A DNA stretch of 11,008 bases from an uncultured Clostridia bacterium (GTDB lineage: Bacteria > Bacillota > Clostridia > Christensenellales > Aristaeellaceae): NCBI GenBank assembly GCA_934631055.1, contig CAKTXP010000070.1, positions 1 through 11,008 of the forward strand, read 5' to 3'. Positions 1 through 5,821 of the stretch are shown here, one piece after another (within the stretch, counting starts at the first letter, position 1; the number at the start of each line of letters is the position of its first letter). The notes beneath the pieces are model-generated. The model saw only the letters and a list, made by a program, of their open reading frames with translations. It was not told where the DNA came from and did not search any database. The position numbers and the translations under genes were made by a program.

Positions 1-1008
1 CAGTACGGCGCGGACGCGCTGCGCTTCTCGCTGGTCATGGGCGTCAGCCCGGGAAACGATATGCGCTTCTCCACCGATAAGGTCGAGTCTGCGCGCAACT
101 TTGCTAACAAGATCTGGAACGCGAGCCGCTTCGTGCTGATGAACATGGGCGACGAGGTTGAAACGCTGGAGGGCAAGACGCTCTCCGCCGCCGATAAGTG
201 GATTCTGACCCGCCTGAACGAGACGATCCGCGAGGTCAGCGGACACTTTGAGGACTATGACCTCGGTCTGGCGGCGCAGAAGATCTATGATTTCGCGTGG
301 AGCGAGTTCTGCGACTGGTATATCGAGCTGGCGAAGGTCAGCCTGAACGGCGAGGGCCGTGCGGCGACGCTGGCTGTGCTGCGCTATGTCCTCATCAGCC
401 TGCTCAAGATGCTCCATCCGTTCATGCCGTTCATCACCGACGAGGTGTATCGCTATATCCCCGGTACGGAAGGCACCATCATGCTTTCCGACTGGCCGCA
501 GGTCAAGCCGGAACTCTCCTTCCCGGAGGAAGAGCGCGAGATGGAAGGCGTCATGGATGTCATCCGTGCGGTGCGCAACCTGCGTGCGGAGATGAACGTG
601 TCCGTCGGCCGCCGCGCGCATCTGATCGTGCGCCCGAAGACCGGCTGGGAGCATGCCATGGAATGCGCGGGCGAGTATTTCGGACGCCTTGCGTGGGCAA
701 GCGGCATGCAGCTTCTCGGCAGGGACGAGGAAGCGCCCGCCAAGACCGTTTCCGCGGTCAGCGAGGCGGCGGAGCTGTTCATCCCGCTGGGCGATCTGGT
801 CGATGTCGCCAAGGAAACGGCGCGCCTGACCAAGGAGCGCGACAGCGTGCAGCGCGATATCGAGCGCGGCGAAGCGAAGCTGAATAACCCCGGCTTTATC
901 GGTAAAGCTCCGGCGCAGCTCGTCGAGCAGGAGCGCGAGAAGCTGGCGGTCTCCCGCGATAAGCTGGAGAAGCTGAACGCGCGCATCGAAGATCTGAAGA
1001 ATATGTAA
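1..1008 (+). CDS. valS: Valine--tRNA ligase, C-terminal part (5' end outside window)
   Basis: Class I aminoacyl-tRNA synthetase that charges tRNA-Val with valine in the cytoplasm. The reading frame is open from base 1, so the gene is cut by the window edge; about 335 codons of a protein usually near 880 residues remain. The visible part starts in the end of the catalytic region (YGADALRFSL, then GNDMRFS), continues with the helical anticodon-binding domain (KVESARNFANKIWNASRF), and ends in a charged coiled coil (ETARLTKERDSVQRDIERGE to the terminus), the tRNA-binding arm typical of ValRS. The KMSKS loop would lie just upstream. The ATG at 37 is internal, not a start. valS followed by folC is the usual Bacillota order. 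The stop TAA is followed within 20 bases by a terminator. Confidence 0.96.
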   Translation, partial: QYGADALRFSLVMGVSPGNDMRFSTDKVESARNFANKIWNASRFVLMNMGDEVETLEGKTLSAADKWILTRLNETIREVSGHFEDYDLGLAAQKIYDFAWSEFCDWYIELAKVSLNGEGRAATLAVLRYVLISLLKMLHPFMPFITDEVYRYIPGTEGTIMLSDWPQVKPELSFPEEEREMEGVMDVIRAVRNLRAEMNVSVGRRAHLIVRPKTGWEHAMECAGEYFGRLAWASGMQLLGRDEEAPAKTVSAVSEAAELFIPLGDLVDVAKETARLTKERDSVQRDIERGEAKLNNPGFIGKAPAQLVEQEREKLAVSRDKLEKLNARIEDLKNM

Positions 1009-1027
1009 ACCGTTTATCAACGTGACT

Positions 1028-1062
1028 AAAAATCGCTGTCGAAAGTTCGGCGGCGATTTTTT
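1028..1062 (+). terminator. Rho-independent terminator after valS
   Basis: The arms AAAAATCGC (1028-1036) and GCGATTTTT (1053-1061) pair over nine bases, with a run of T in the 3' arm. It starts 20 bases after the valS stop. The A/T tracts on both sides would let it work in both directions, but no convergent gene is seen. Confidence 0.8.
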
Positions 1063-1136
1063 GGTGTGTGTGTAAAAAGATGTCGCACAGCGTGGGATTC
1101 CGTGTTAAACTATGGGTAGTAAAAGGGTTATTATCA

Positions 1137-1363
1137 GCTATCGCAAAGCGATAGCGTAGTAAGGGTGCAGGGAACGAGGTTCCCTGCCGGGAAATCGGAA
1201 CCATGCGCCCGCTGTGCGGGATTCAGCATGGTGAAGACTGGAAATTGCAAGGAGTCAGAATGACGTTCGCGAAGCGGGCGCGTCTGCCGCAGGCAGAGGA
1301 CAGCGCCCCTATGCGAGTTTCCCGGACTTAGGGCGGCGCCCAACGTATCCCCAACGTATCCCC
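1137..1363 (+). repeat. Intergenic hairpin element A (half-unit with extra structured module)
   Basis: This fills most of the valS-folC gap. In order it holds: hairpin GCTATCGC/GCGATAGC (1137-1155); hairpin GCAGGGAA/TTCCCTGC with loop CGAGG (1167-1187); bulged hairpin CCATGC..CCCGC/GCGGG..GCATGG (1201-1231); hairpin GGGCGC..CTGCC/GGCAG..GCGCCC (1276-1308); and a small GGGC/GCCC hairpin (1331-1341). It ends with a duplicated 11-mer. From about 1191 to 1330 it is nearly identical to the reverse complement of 5203-5340, and shorter versions without this module occur at 5476-5551, 8611-8763 and 10930-11008. No ORF or recognised RNA family was seen in it. No clear promoter was seen between the valS terminator and folC, so folC may be read through this element. 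Confidence 0.85.
1339..1360 (+). repeat. Tandem 11-base duplication at the end of element A
   Basis: CCCAACGTATC occurs twice head to tail (1339-1349 and 1350-1360). The inverted copy of the element carries an equivalent duplication (TTACGTTGGGG twice, 5170-5191), so the duplication appears to be part of the element or of its insertion edge. The folC ribosome binding site begins only a few bases further on. Confidence 0.8.
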
Positions 1364-1381
1364 AAAAAAGGAGGTCATCCT

Positions 1382-2671
1382 ATGACGGAACAGGAAGCAA
1401 TCGAAAGAATCCACAGCGTCTATCCGACCGGAACGAAAAACGGTCTTGAAAATATGCGCGTCCTGATGGCGAAGCTCGGCAACCCGCAGGAAAAACTGAC
1501 CATGGTGCATGTCGCCGGAACAAACGGTAAAGGCTCTTGCTGCGCGATGATCGAGCGCGTCCTTCGCGCGGCGGGCTGTAAGACCGGACTGTATACCTCG
1601 CCATATATCGAGGTCTATAATGAGCGCATTCGGCTGGACGGCGTGCCTGTCAGCGGGGAAAAACTGGCGGCGCTGGTCGAAAAGGTCTGGACGGCAGTGC
1701 AGGCATGCGAAAAAGAAGGCGTGCATGTCACGGAATTTGAGCTGGGTACGGCGCTCGCCTTCACCTGCTTCGCAGAAGAGAAGGTGGACGTCGCCGTTAT
1801 CGAAGTCGGACTGGGCGGCAGGCTTGACCCGACGAATATCATCCGTCCCGCCGTCAGCGTCATCACTGAGGTCGGCATGGATCATATGAAGATACTCGGC
1901 AATACGCTTTCGGAAATTGCGCTGGAAAAGGCGGGCATCATGAAGCGCGGCGTTCCGGTCGTTCTCGGGCGGCAGGAAAAGGAAGCACGCGGCGTGCTGC
2001 TGGCGGCGGCGAAAGGGCTTGATTTGCCCGTTATCGAGCTGACCGCCGAAAATATTCGCGAAGAGCAGAAGCAGATTACATTCGACGTCGCTTTTGGCGG
2101 CGAGCGGATGCCGAATCTAAAGGTATCCCTCTGCGGTCGGCATCAGGCGGATAACGCCTGCGCGGCGCTGGGCGCACTGCTGGCGCTCAAAAAGAAGGGC
2201 TTTAAAATTTCAGCGGATGCGGTTCGCCGCGGCATGGCGGATGTGCATTGGCCCGGACGGCTGGAATACTTCGGGCGCGTGCTGCTGGACGGCGCGCATA
2301 ACGACCCCGGCGTCCGCGCGCTGTGCGCCTATCTGGACAAGTGGATGCCGAAGGAAAAGACTGTGCTGGTCAGCGCGATGATGCGCGATAAGGAAACGAA
2401 CAAGATGTGTCAGCGGCTGGCGAGCCGCGTGCATAGCGTCGTCTGCACCCAGCCGAGCATTCCGCGCGCCATGCCTGCCGAAGAGCTGGCGGGCGAGTTT
2501 GAAGCCTGCGGCGTGCGCGCGACGGCATGCCCCGATCCGGCGGACGCGCTGGCGGAAGCCCACAGGCTTGCGGGTCCGGAGGGCAACGTCGTCTGCGCCG
2601 GTTCGCTGTATCTGATTGGAGAAGTGCGCACGCTGCTGCGCCATGAAAAGGAGTTTGCTCATGTCATTTGA
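1382..2671 (+). CDS. folC: Bifunctional folylpolyglutamate synthase / dihydrofolate synthase
   Basis: ATP-dependent Mur-ligase-family enzyme of folate metabolism. It adds L-glutamate to dihydropteroate and/or extends the polyglutamate tail of reduced folates in the cytoplasm. The 429-residue length is normal. Visible motifs are the P-loop GTNGKGS (46-52), GLGGRLDPTN (143-152), the following VITEVGMDH and EKAGIMK blocks, WPGRLE, and LDGAHN (302-307) in the C-terminal domain. The start at 1382 is supported by AAGGAGG at 1368-1374, seven bases upstream, directly after element A. The 3' end overlaps rsmH by 11 bases, so the two are probably translationally coupled. Whether it has one or both activities cannot be decided from sequence; clostridial homologues are commonly annotated as bifunctional. 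Confidence 0.95.
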   Translation: MTEQEAIERIHSVYPTGTKNGLENMRVLMAKLGNPQEKLTMVHVAGTNGKGSCCAMIERVLRAAGCKTGLYTSPYIEVYNERIRLDGVPVSGEKLAALVEKVWTAVQACEKEGVHVTEFELGTALAFTCFAEEKVDVAVIEVGLGGRLDPTNIIRPAVSVITEVGMDHMKILGNTLSEIALEKAGIMKRGVPVVLGRQEKEARGVLLAAAKGLDLPVIELTAENIREEQKQITFDVAFGGERMPNLKVSLCGRHQADNACAALGALLALKKKGFKISADAVRRGMADVHWPGRLEYFGRVLLDGAHNDPGVRALCAYLDKWMPKEKTVLVSAMMRDKETNKMCQRLASRVHSVVCTQPSIPRAMPAEELAGEFEACGVRATACPDPADALAEAHRLAGPEGNVVCAGSLYLIGEVRTLLRHEKEFAHVI

Positions 2672-3608
2672 ACATGTGAGCGTCATGCTCATGCCCACAG
2701 TGGATATGCTGAACGTCCGCGAAGGCGGGATCTATGTGGACGGAACGCTCGGCGGCGGCGGACACAGCGCGGAGATCTTGCGCCGCCTGAACGGAACGGG
2801 TCATCTATACGGCATTGACCGCGACAACGACGCGCTTGCCGCGGCGACGGAAAGGCTCGGCGCGGCGGGCAATTTTACCGCCGTGAAGGGGAATTTTCAC
2901 GACGTTAAGGCGTTGCTCGCCGAGCGCGGCGTGGAGAAGATCGACGGCATGATGATCGACCTCGGCGTGAGCAGTTATCAGCTCGATACCGCCGAGCGCG
3001 GTTTTTCCTATCACGCCGACGCGCCGCTGGATATGCGCATGGATCAGGATCAATCGCTGACCGCGCGCGAGATCGTCAACACATGGAGCGCGGAGGAGAT
3101 TGCGCGCATCCTGCGCGAGTATGCGGAAGAAAAATGGGCGGTGCGCATTGCGCAGATCATCTGCGAGCATCGCGCGCAGAAGCCGCTGGAAACGACGGGC
3201 GATTTGGTTGCGTGCGTGGACGCGGCAATCCCCAAAAAGGTGCGCATGCAGGACAACGGGCACAGCGCGCGCCGCACGTTCCAGGCGCTCCGCATTGCGG
3301 TCAACGACGAGCTTGACCCGCTGAAAAAGGCGCTGGAAGATATGGTCGAGCTGCTGAATCCGGGCGGTCATCTCGCCGTGCTGACCTTCCATTCGCTGGA
3401 GGACAGGATCGTTAAGCAGACCTTCCGAAGGCTGGCGAATCCCTGCACCTGCCCGCCGAAGATACCGGTCTGCATCTGCGGCAAGAAGCCGGCCGTCCGC
3501 GTATTGGGCGGGGGCGGCGTGAAGCCGGACAAGGAAGAGGTCGAGCGGAATCCGCGTTCCAGAAGCGCGATGCTCCGCGGATGCGAAAAGCTGGAGGAGC
3601 AGAAATGA
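2661..3608 (+). CDS. rsmH: 16S rRNA (cytosine(1402)-N(4))-methyltransferase
   Basis: S-adenosylmethionine-dependent enzyme (MraW family) that N4-methylates C1402 in the decoding centre of 16S rRNA. I chose the start at 2661 (MSFEHVSVML) over the in-frame ATG at 2616 because an AAGGAG lies nine bases upstream and the resulting 315 residues match the family length. Motifs: VDGTLGGGGHS (26-36) and GIDRD (51-55) for SAM binding, MMIDLGVSS (97-105), FSYHADAPLDMRMD (115-128), RRTFQALRIAVNDEL (204-218), FHSLEDRIVK (243-252), the cysteine-containing CTCPP and CICG segment (262-274), and NPRSRSAMLR near the end. It overlaps the folC end and is not followed by a recognisable ftsL or penicillin-binding protein gene, so it seems detached from the usual division and cell-wall cluster. 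Confidence 0.96.
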   Translation: MSFEHVSVMLMPTVDMLNVREGGIYVDGTLGGGGHSAEILRRLNGTGHLYGIDRDNDALAAATERLGAAGNFTAVKGNFHDVKALLAERGVEKIDGMMIDLGVSSYQLDTAERGFSYHADAPLDMRMDQDQSLTAREIVNTWSAEEIARILREYAEEKWAVRIAQIICEHRAQKPLETTGDLVACVDAAIPKKVRMQDNGHSARRTFQALRIAVNDELDPLKKALEDMVELLNPGGHLAVLTFHSLEDRIVKQTFRRLANPCTCPPKIPVCICGKKPAVRVLGGGGVKPDKEEVERNPRSRSAMLRGCEKLEEQK

Positions 3609-3803
3609 GACGCGGGGACAGAGAGGTCAGGGGAAAAGACGTTTACGTTTGACGAGAAAATGGTTGAGCGGGTAAGCGTCTGGCAGATCGGCGTGAAGAG
3701 CATCAGCGGAAAGAAAAGAGCATGAGGAAGAGCGGGGGACGCGCGATGCCGAGCATGCGCCCATTCAGTGAAAAAACCACCAAAAAACAACGGAAAAATC
3801 CTC
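3609..3803 (+). other. Short gene-poor stretch after rsmH with small chained ORFs
   Basis: No gene is recognised here. The rsmH stop overlaps an ATG (ATGA, 3605-3608) that opens a 15-codon frame, MRRGDREVRGKDVYV, ending at 3652. A second frame, open from 3609 and with an ATG at 3660, ends at 3725, where another ATGA (3722-3725) opens a 43-codon basic frame (starting MRKSGGRAMPSMRPF) that ends at 3853 inside the next promoter. None has a clear ribosome binding site or known motif. rsmH is usually followed by ftsL and a penicillin-binding protein, so this could be decayed remains of such genes; that is inference only. Confidence 0.3.
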
Positions 3804-3822
3804 AAAACTCAGGCAGTTTTTT
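3804..3822 (+). terminator. Weak A/T-rich terminator before the antiporter gene
   Basis: AAAACT (3804-3809) pairs with AGTTTT (3815-3820) across loop CAGGC, running into a T tract; an outer GGAAAA/TTTTCC pairing (from about 3792) may extend it. It would end the folC-rsmH transcript. The stem is short and GC-poor, so this is tentative. Confidence 0.45.
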
Positions 3823-3845
3823 CCCTGTTTTTAGAAACGGGTCAG

Positions 3846-3854
3846 TGATATAAT
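3846..3854 (+). promoter_or_regulatory. Extended -10 promoter for the antiporter gene
   Basis: A perfect TATAAT (3849-3854) is preceded by TG one base upstream (3846-3847), giving the extended -10 form. The -35 region is poor (TGTTTT at 3826-3831, 17-base spacing). It lies about 44 bases before the start codon at 3898 and after the weak terminator, which fits an independent transcript. Confidence 0.65.
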
Positions 3855-3897
3855 ATCCCGGTAAAGCAAGGAAAAACAAAAGAGAGAGGTTATCATC

Positions 3898-5166
3898 ATG
3901 GAAACGCTTCTTAGCATCGCCATTGCGCTTTGCGCCGGTCTGCTGGTTTCCCGATTCGTCAAGCCGCTGAAGCTCCCGGCGGTCACGGGCTACCTGATCG
4001 CGGGCATTCTCATCGGTCCGTACTGCCTGGGACGTCTCGGCGTGCAGGGACTCGGCTTCCCGACGACCGACGACGTCAAGGCGCTGAGCCTGTTCAATGA
4101 CGTGGCGCTGGGCTTTATCGCTTTCGCCATCGGCAACGAATTCCGTCTATCCCAGCTCCGCCATACCGGCAAGCAGGCGACCGTCATCGGCGTTTGTCAG
4201 GCTGTGACGGCGACACTGATGGTCGATTTGGTTCTCATCGGGCTGCATTTCTTTGTTCTTGGCGACGCGATGTCTATTGCGGACGCCATCGTATTGGGCG
4301 CTATCGCGACGGCGACCGCGCCTGCCGCGACGCTGATGGTCGTGCGCCAGTACAAGGCGAAGGGCGAATTGACCGACCTGCTGCTGCCGATCGTCGCGCT
4401 GGATGACGCCGTGGGTCTGGTGGTATTCGCCATCAGCTTCGGCGTGGCGAAGGCCATCAACTACGGTCATTACGACCTGACGAGCATCCTCGTCGAGCCG
4501 ATCTTGGAGATCATCTTGTCCGTTGTCCTCGGCTTTGTGATGGGCAGCATCTTCTCCGCGGCGGAAAAGTATTTCAAATCCAACAGCAAGCGTCTGTCCC
4601 TGTCTATTACGTTCGTCATCCTGACGGTTGCGCTGTCGATGATGGAGTTCGAGGTCGGCGGCGTGAAGATCGGCTTCTCCAGCCTGCTGGTGTGCATGAT
4701 GCTGGGTACGGTCTTTTGCAACGTCTGCGATTTCTCGGCGGAGATCATGGACAAGACGGATCGGTGGACGGCGCCGCTGTATATCCTGTTCTTCGTTTTG
4801 AGCGGCGCGGAACTTCAGCTGAACGTTTTCTCGAACATGTCCGTCGTCATCATCGGCGCGGCGTACATTCTGGCGCGTTCGTTCGGCAAGTGGTTTGGCG
4901 CGAGCCTGAGCGCGAAGCTTATGAAGTGCCCGCCGCAGGTACAGAAATGGCTGGGCATCACGCTGCTGCCGCAGGCGGGCGTTGCGCTGGGCATGTCGGT
5001 GACGGTCGCGCAGACGCTGGGCGCGGACGGCGCGATGGTTCGCAACATTGTTCTCTTTGGCGTACTCATCTACGAGCTGGTCGGTCCGGCGCTGACGCGC
5101 ATTGCGCTGACGGAAGCGGGCGACATCAAGCCGAAGGCGGAAGCGACGGTTTCCGCGGACGACTAA
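3898..5166 (+). CDS. Cation:proton antiporter (Na+/H+ exchanger superfamily, CPA2-like)
   Basis: Predicted integral membrane antiporter exchanging Na+ or K+ for H+ across the cytoplasmic membrane. The 422 residues are mostly hydrophobic, with about a dozen membrane segments starting right at the N-terminus. Family features are the PAVTGYLIAGILIGP block (28-42), FNDVALGFIAFAIGNEF, the broken-helix motif TATAPA around residues 138-143, and an aspartate pair D169-D170 in VALDDAVG, the position where NhaA/CPA2 antiporters carry their ion-binding acidic residues. The C-terminus ends shortly after the last membrane segment, so there is no RCK/TrkA nucleotide-sensing domain as in KefB/KefC. The start has GAGAGG upstream. 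It seems monocistronic: own promoter before it, repeat elements and a terminator-like hairpin after it. Ion specificity cannot be told from sequence. Confidence 0.85.
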   Translation: METLLSIAIALCAGLLVSRFVKPLKLPAVTGYLIAGILIGPYCLGRLGVQGLGFPTTDDVKALSLFNDVALGFIAFAIGNEFRLSQLRHTGKQATVIGVCQAVTATLMVDLVLIGLHFFVLGDAMSIADAIVLGAIATATAPAATLMVVRQYKAKGELTDLLLPIVALDDAVGLVVFAISFGVAKAINYGHYDLTSILVEPILEIILSVVLGFVMGSIFSAAEKYFKSNSKRLSLSITFVILTVALSMMEFEVGGVKIGFSSLLVCMMLGTVFCNVCDFSAEIMDKTDRWTAPLYILFFVLSGAELQLNVFSNMSVVIIGAAYILARSFGKWFGASLSAKLMKCPPQVQKWLGITLLPQAGVALGMSVTVAQTLGADGAMVRNIVLFGVLIYELVGPALTRIALTEAGDIKPKAEATVSADD

Positions 5167-5168
5167 GG

Positions 5169-5397
5169 GTTACGTTGGGGTTACGTTGGGGCGCTGCCCC
5201 AAGTCCGGGAAACTCGCATAGGGGCGCTGTCCTCTGCCTGCGGCAGACGCGCCCGCTTCGCGAACGTCATTCTGACTCCTTGCGATTTCCAATCTTCACC
5301 ATGCTGAATCCCGCACAGCGGGCGCATGGTTCCGATTCCCCGGAAGGGAACTGAGCTCCCTTCACCCTCCACTTCGTTTATCGCTTTGCGATAAACG
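5169..5397 (-). repeat. Intergenic hairpin element A' (inverted copy of element A)
   Basis: Starting right after the antiporter stop, this is the reverse complement of element A, with nearly identical sequence across the central ~130 bases (only a few differences seen). Hairpins in + coordinates: TTGGGGC/GCCCCAA (5186-5202); GGGCGC..CTGCC/GGCAG..GCGCCC (5222-5254); CCATGC..CCCGC/GCGGG..GCATGG (5299-5329); GAAGGGAA/CTCCCTTC, with one mismatch next to the loop (5343-5363); and the perfect 10-bp CGTTTATCGC/GCGATAAACG (5375-5397). A duplicated 11-mer sits at its outer edge, as in element A. No ORF is supported. Confidence 0.87.
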
Positions 5398-5413
5398 GGT
5401 CATTCCATCATTT

Positions 5414-5459
5414 GAGCTTCTTATTGCTGCATAGCAGGAATAAGGGGCTTTTATTTTTT
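5414..5459 (+). terminator. Terminator-like hairpin between two repeat halves
   Basis: GAGC..CTTATT..CTGC pairs with GCAG..AATAAG..GCTTTT through an interrupted stem (5414-5449), followed by a T-rich tract TTTTATTTTTT. It lies about 250 bases after the antiporter stop, between inverted element A' and forward half-element B. It may end the antiporter transcript after read-through of A', or be the core of the composite repeat. Confidence 0.6.
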
Positions 5460-5475
5460 AAGTTTGAATTTACTC

Positions 5476-5551
5476 ATGGATTGCGAAGCAATCCATATAC
5501 GGGAAATCCAAGAACCTCAGGTTCTTGGCGGGGTTTGGGGCGGAGCCCAAC
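5476..5551 (+). repeat. Intergenic hairpin half-element B
   Basis: Forward half-unit without the ~130-base module: perfect hairpin ATGGATTGC/GCAATCCAT (5476-5496), hairpin CCAAGAAC/GTTCTTGG with loop CTCAG (5508-5528), then GGGGTTTGGGGC with a GCCCAA partner (5531-5550). The last two parts are repeated almost exactly at 8702-8753. Downstream, 5552-5641 holds only a CATAGC/GCTATG hairpin (5603-5619) and no supported gene. Confidence 0.85.
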
Positions 5552-5641
5552 GTCTCTCCCCCCTGCTCTTTTTATCGCTTAAACCGAAAAAGAACGCTTT
5601 GCCATAGCTTTAGGCTATGACTGGCGGCAGGAAATGGGGAT

Positions 5642-5670
5642 TTGACCTTTGGCGCAATCTTTCGTATAAT
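5642..5670 (+). promoter_or_regulatory. Sigma-70-type promoter of the metQNI operon
   Basis: TTGACC (5642-5647) and a perfect TATAAT (5665-5670) are separated by 17 bases. The expected start near 5677 gives a leader of about 145 bases before metQ. A GATCG/CGATC hairpin with loop GAAAA (5681-5695) would sit at the 5' end of the mRNA. I saw no SAM riboswitch or T-box consensus in the leader. Confidence 0.85.
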
Positions 5671-5723
5671 ACATCCATCGGATCGGAAAACGATCGCCAA
5701 ACACCGAACGGGAGGATTTGAAC

Positions 5724-5765
5724 ATGCTGTTTCATCCGGGCGGGAGCAACAGCCGAATGTGCTGA
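5724..5765 (+). CDS. Possible leader peptide of the methionine importer operon
   Basis: A 13-codon frame encodes MLFHPGGSNSRMC. GGGAGG (5710-5715) sits eight bases before its ATG, a better site than many real genes have, and it lies inside the leader between the promoter and metQ. It ends in Met-Cys, both sulfur amino acids, directly before the stop; an imperfect AGC..AGCC/GGCTGCT hairpin (5745-5774) overlaps its end. A role in translation-sensing control is an inference; the frame could also be chance. Confidence 0.35.
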   Translation: MLFHPGGSNSRMC

Positions 5766-5821
5766 CTGGCTGCTTCACCATCTCAAACAACATTTTCAGA
5801 ATATAAAGGAGATCACCATTT

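Noticed and set aside
1081..1136. Promoter for folC upstream of element A
   Set aside because: TAAACT (1106-1111) is a poor -10 and no -35 match lies at a suitable distance, so I did not annotate a promoter there.
1137..1363. CRISPR array or phage attachment site
   Set aside because: The repeats are inverted hairpins and a single tandem 11-mer, not regularly spaced direct repeats; there is no tRNA, integrase or cas gene.
2616..2660. Upstream start of rsmH at 2616 (and similarly of metI at 7865)
   Set aside because: Both upstream ATGs lie within the preceding gene without a proper ribosome site, whereas 2661 and 7889 have well-spaced sites and give family-length proteins.
4692..5354. 220-codon + strand frame over the antiporter end and element A'
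   Set aside because: It overlaps the conserved antiporter in another frame and continues into repeat sequence; the translation is low-complexity and has no credible start site.
5572..5793. 73-codon - strand frame over the metQ promoter and leader
   Set aside because: It is antisense to a strong promoter, has no evident ribosome site and no recognisable motif.
5671..5821. SAM riboswitch or T-box in the methionine importer leader
   Set aside because: Expected from function, but the leader is short and I could not find the conserved SAM-I core or the T-box AGGGTGG-type sequence.
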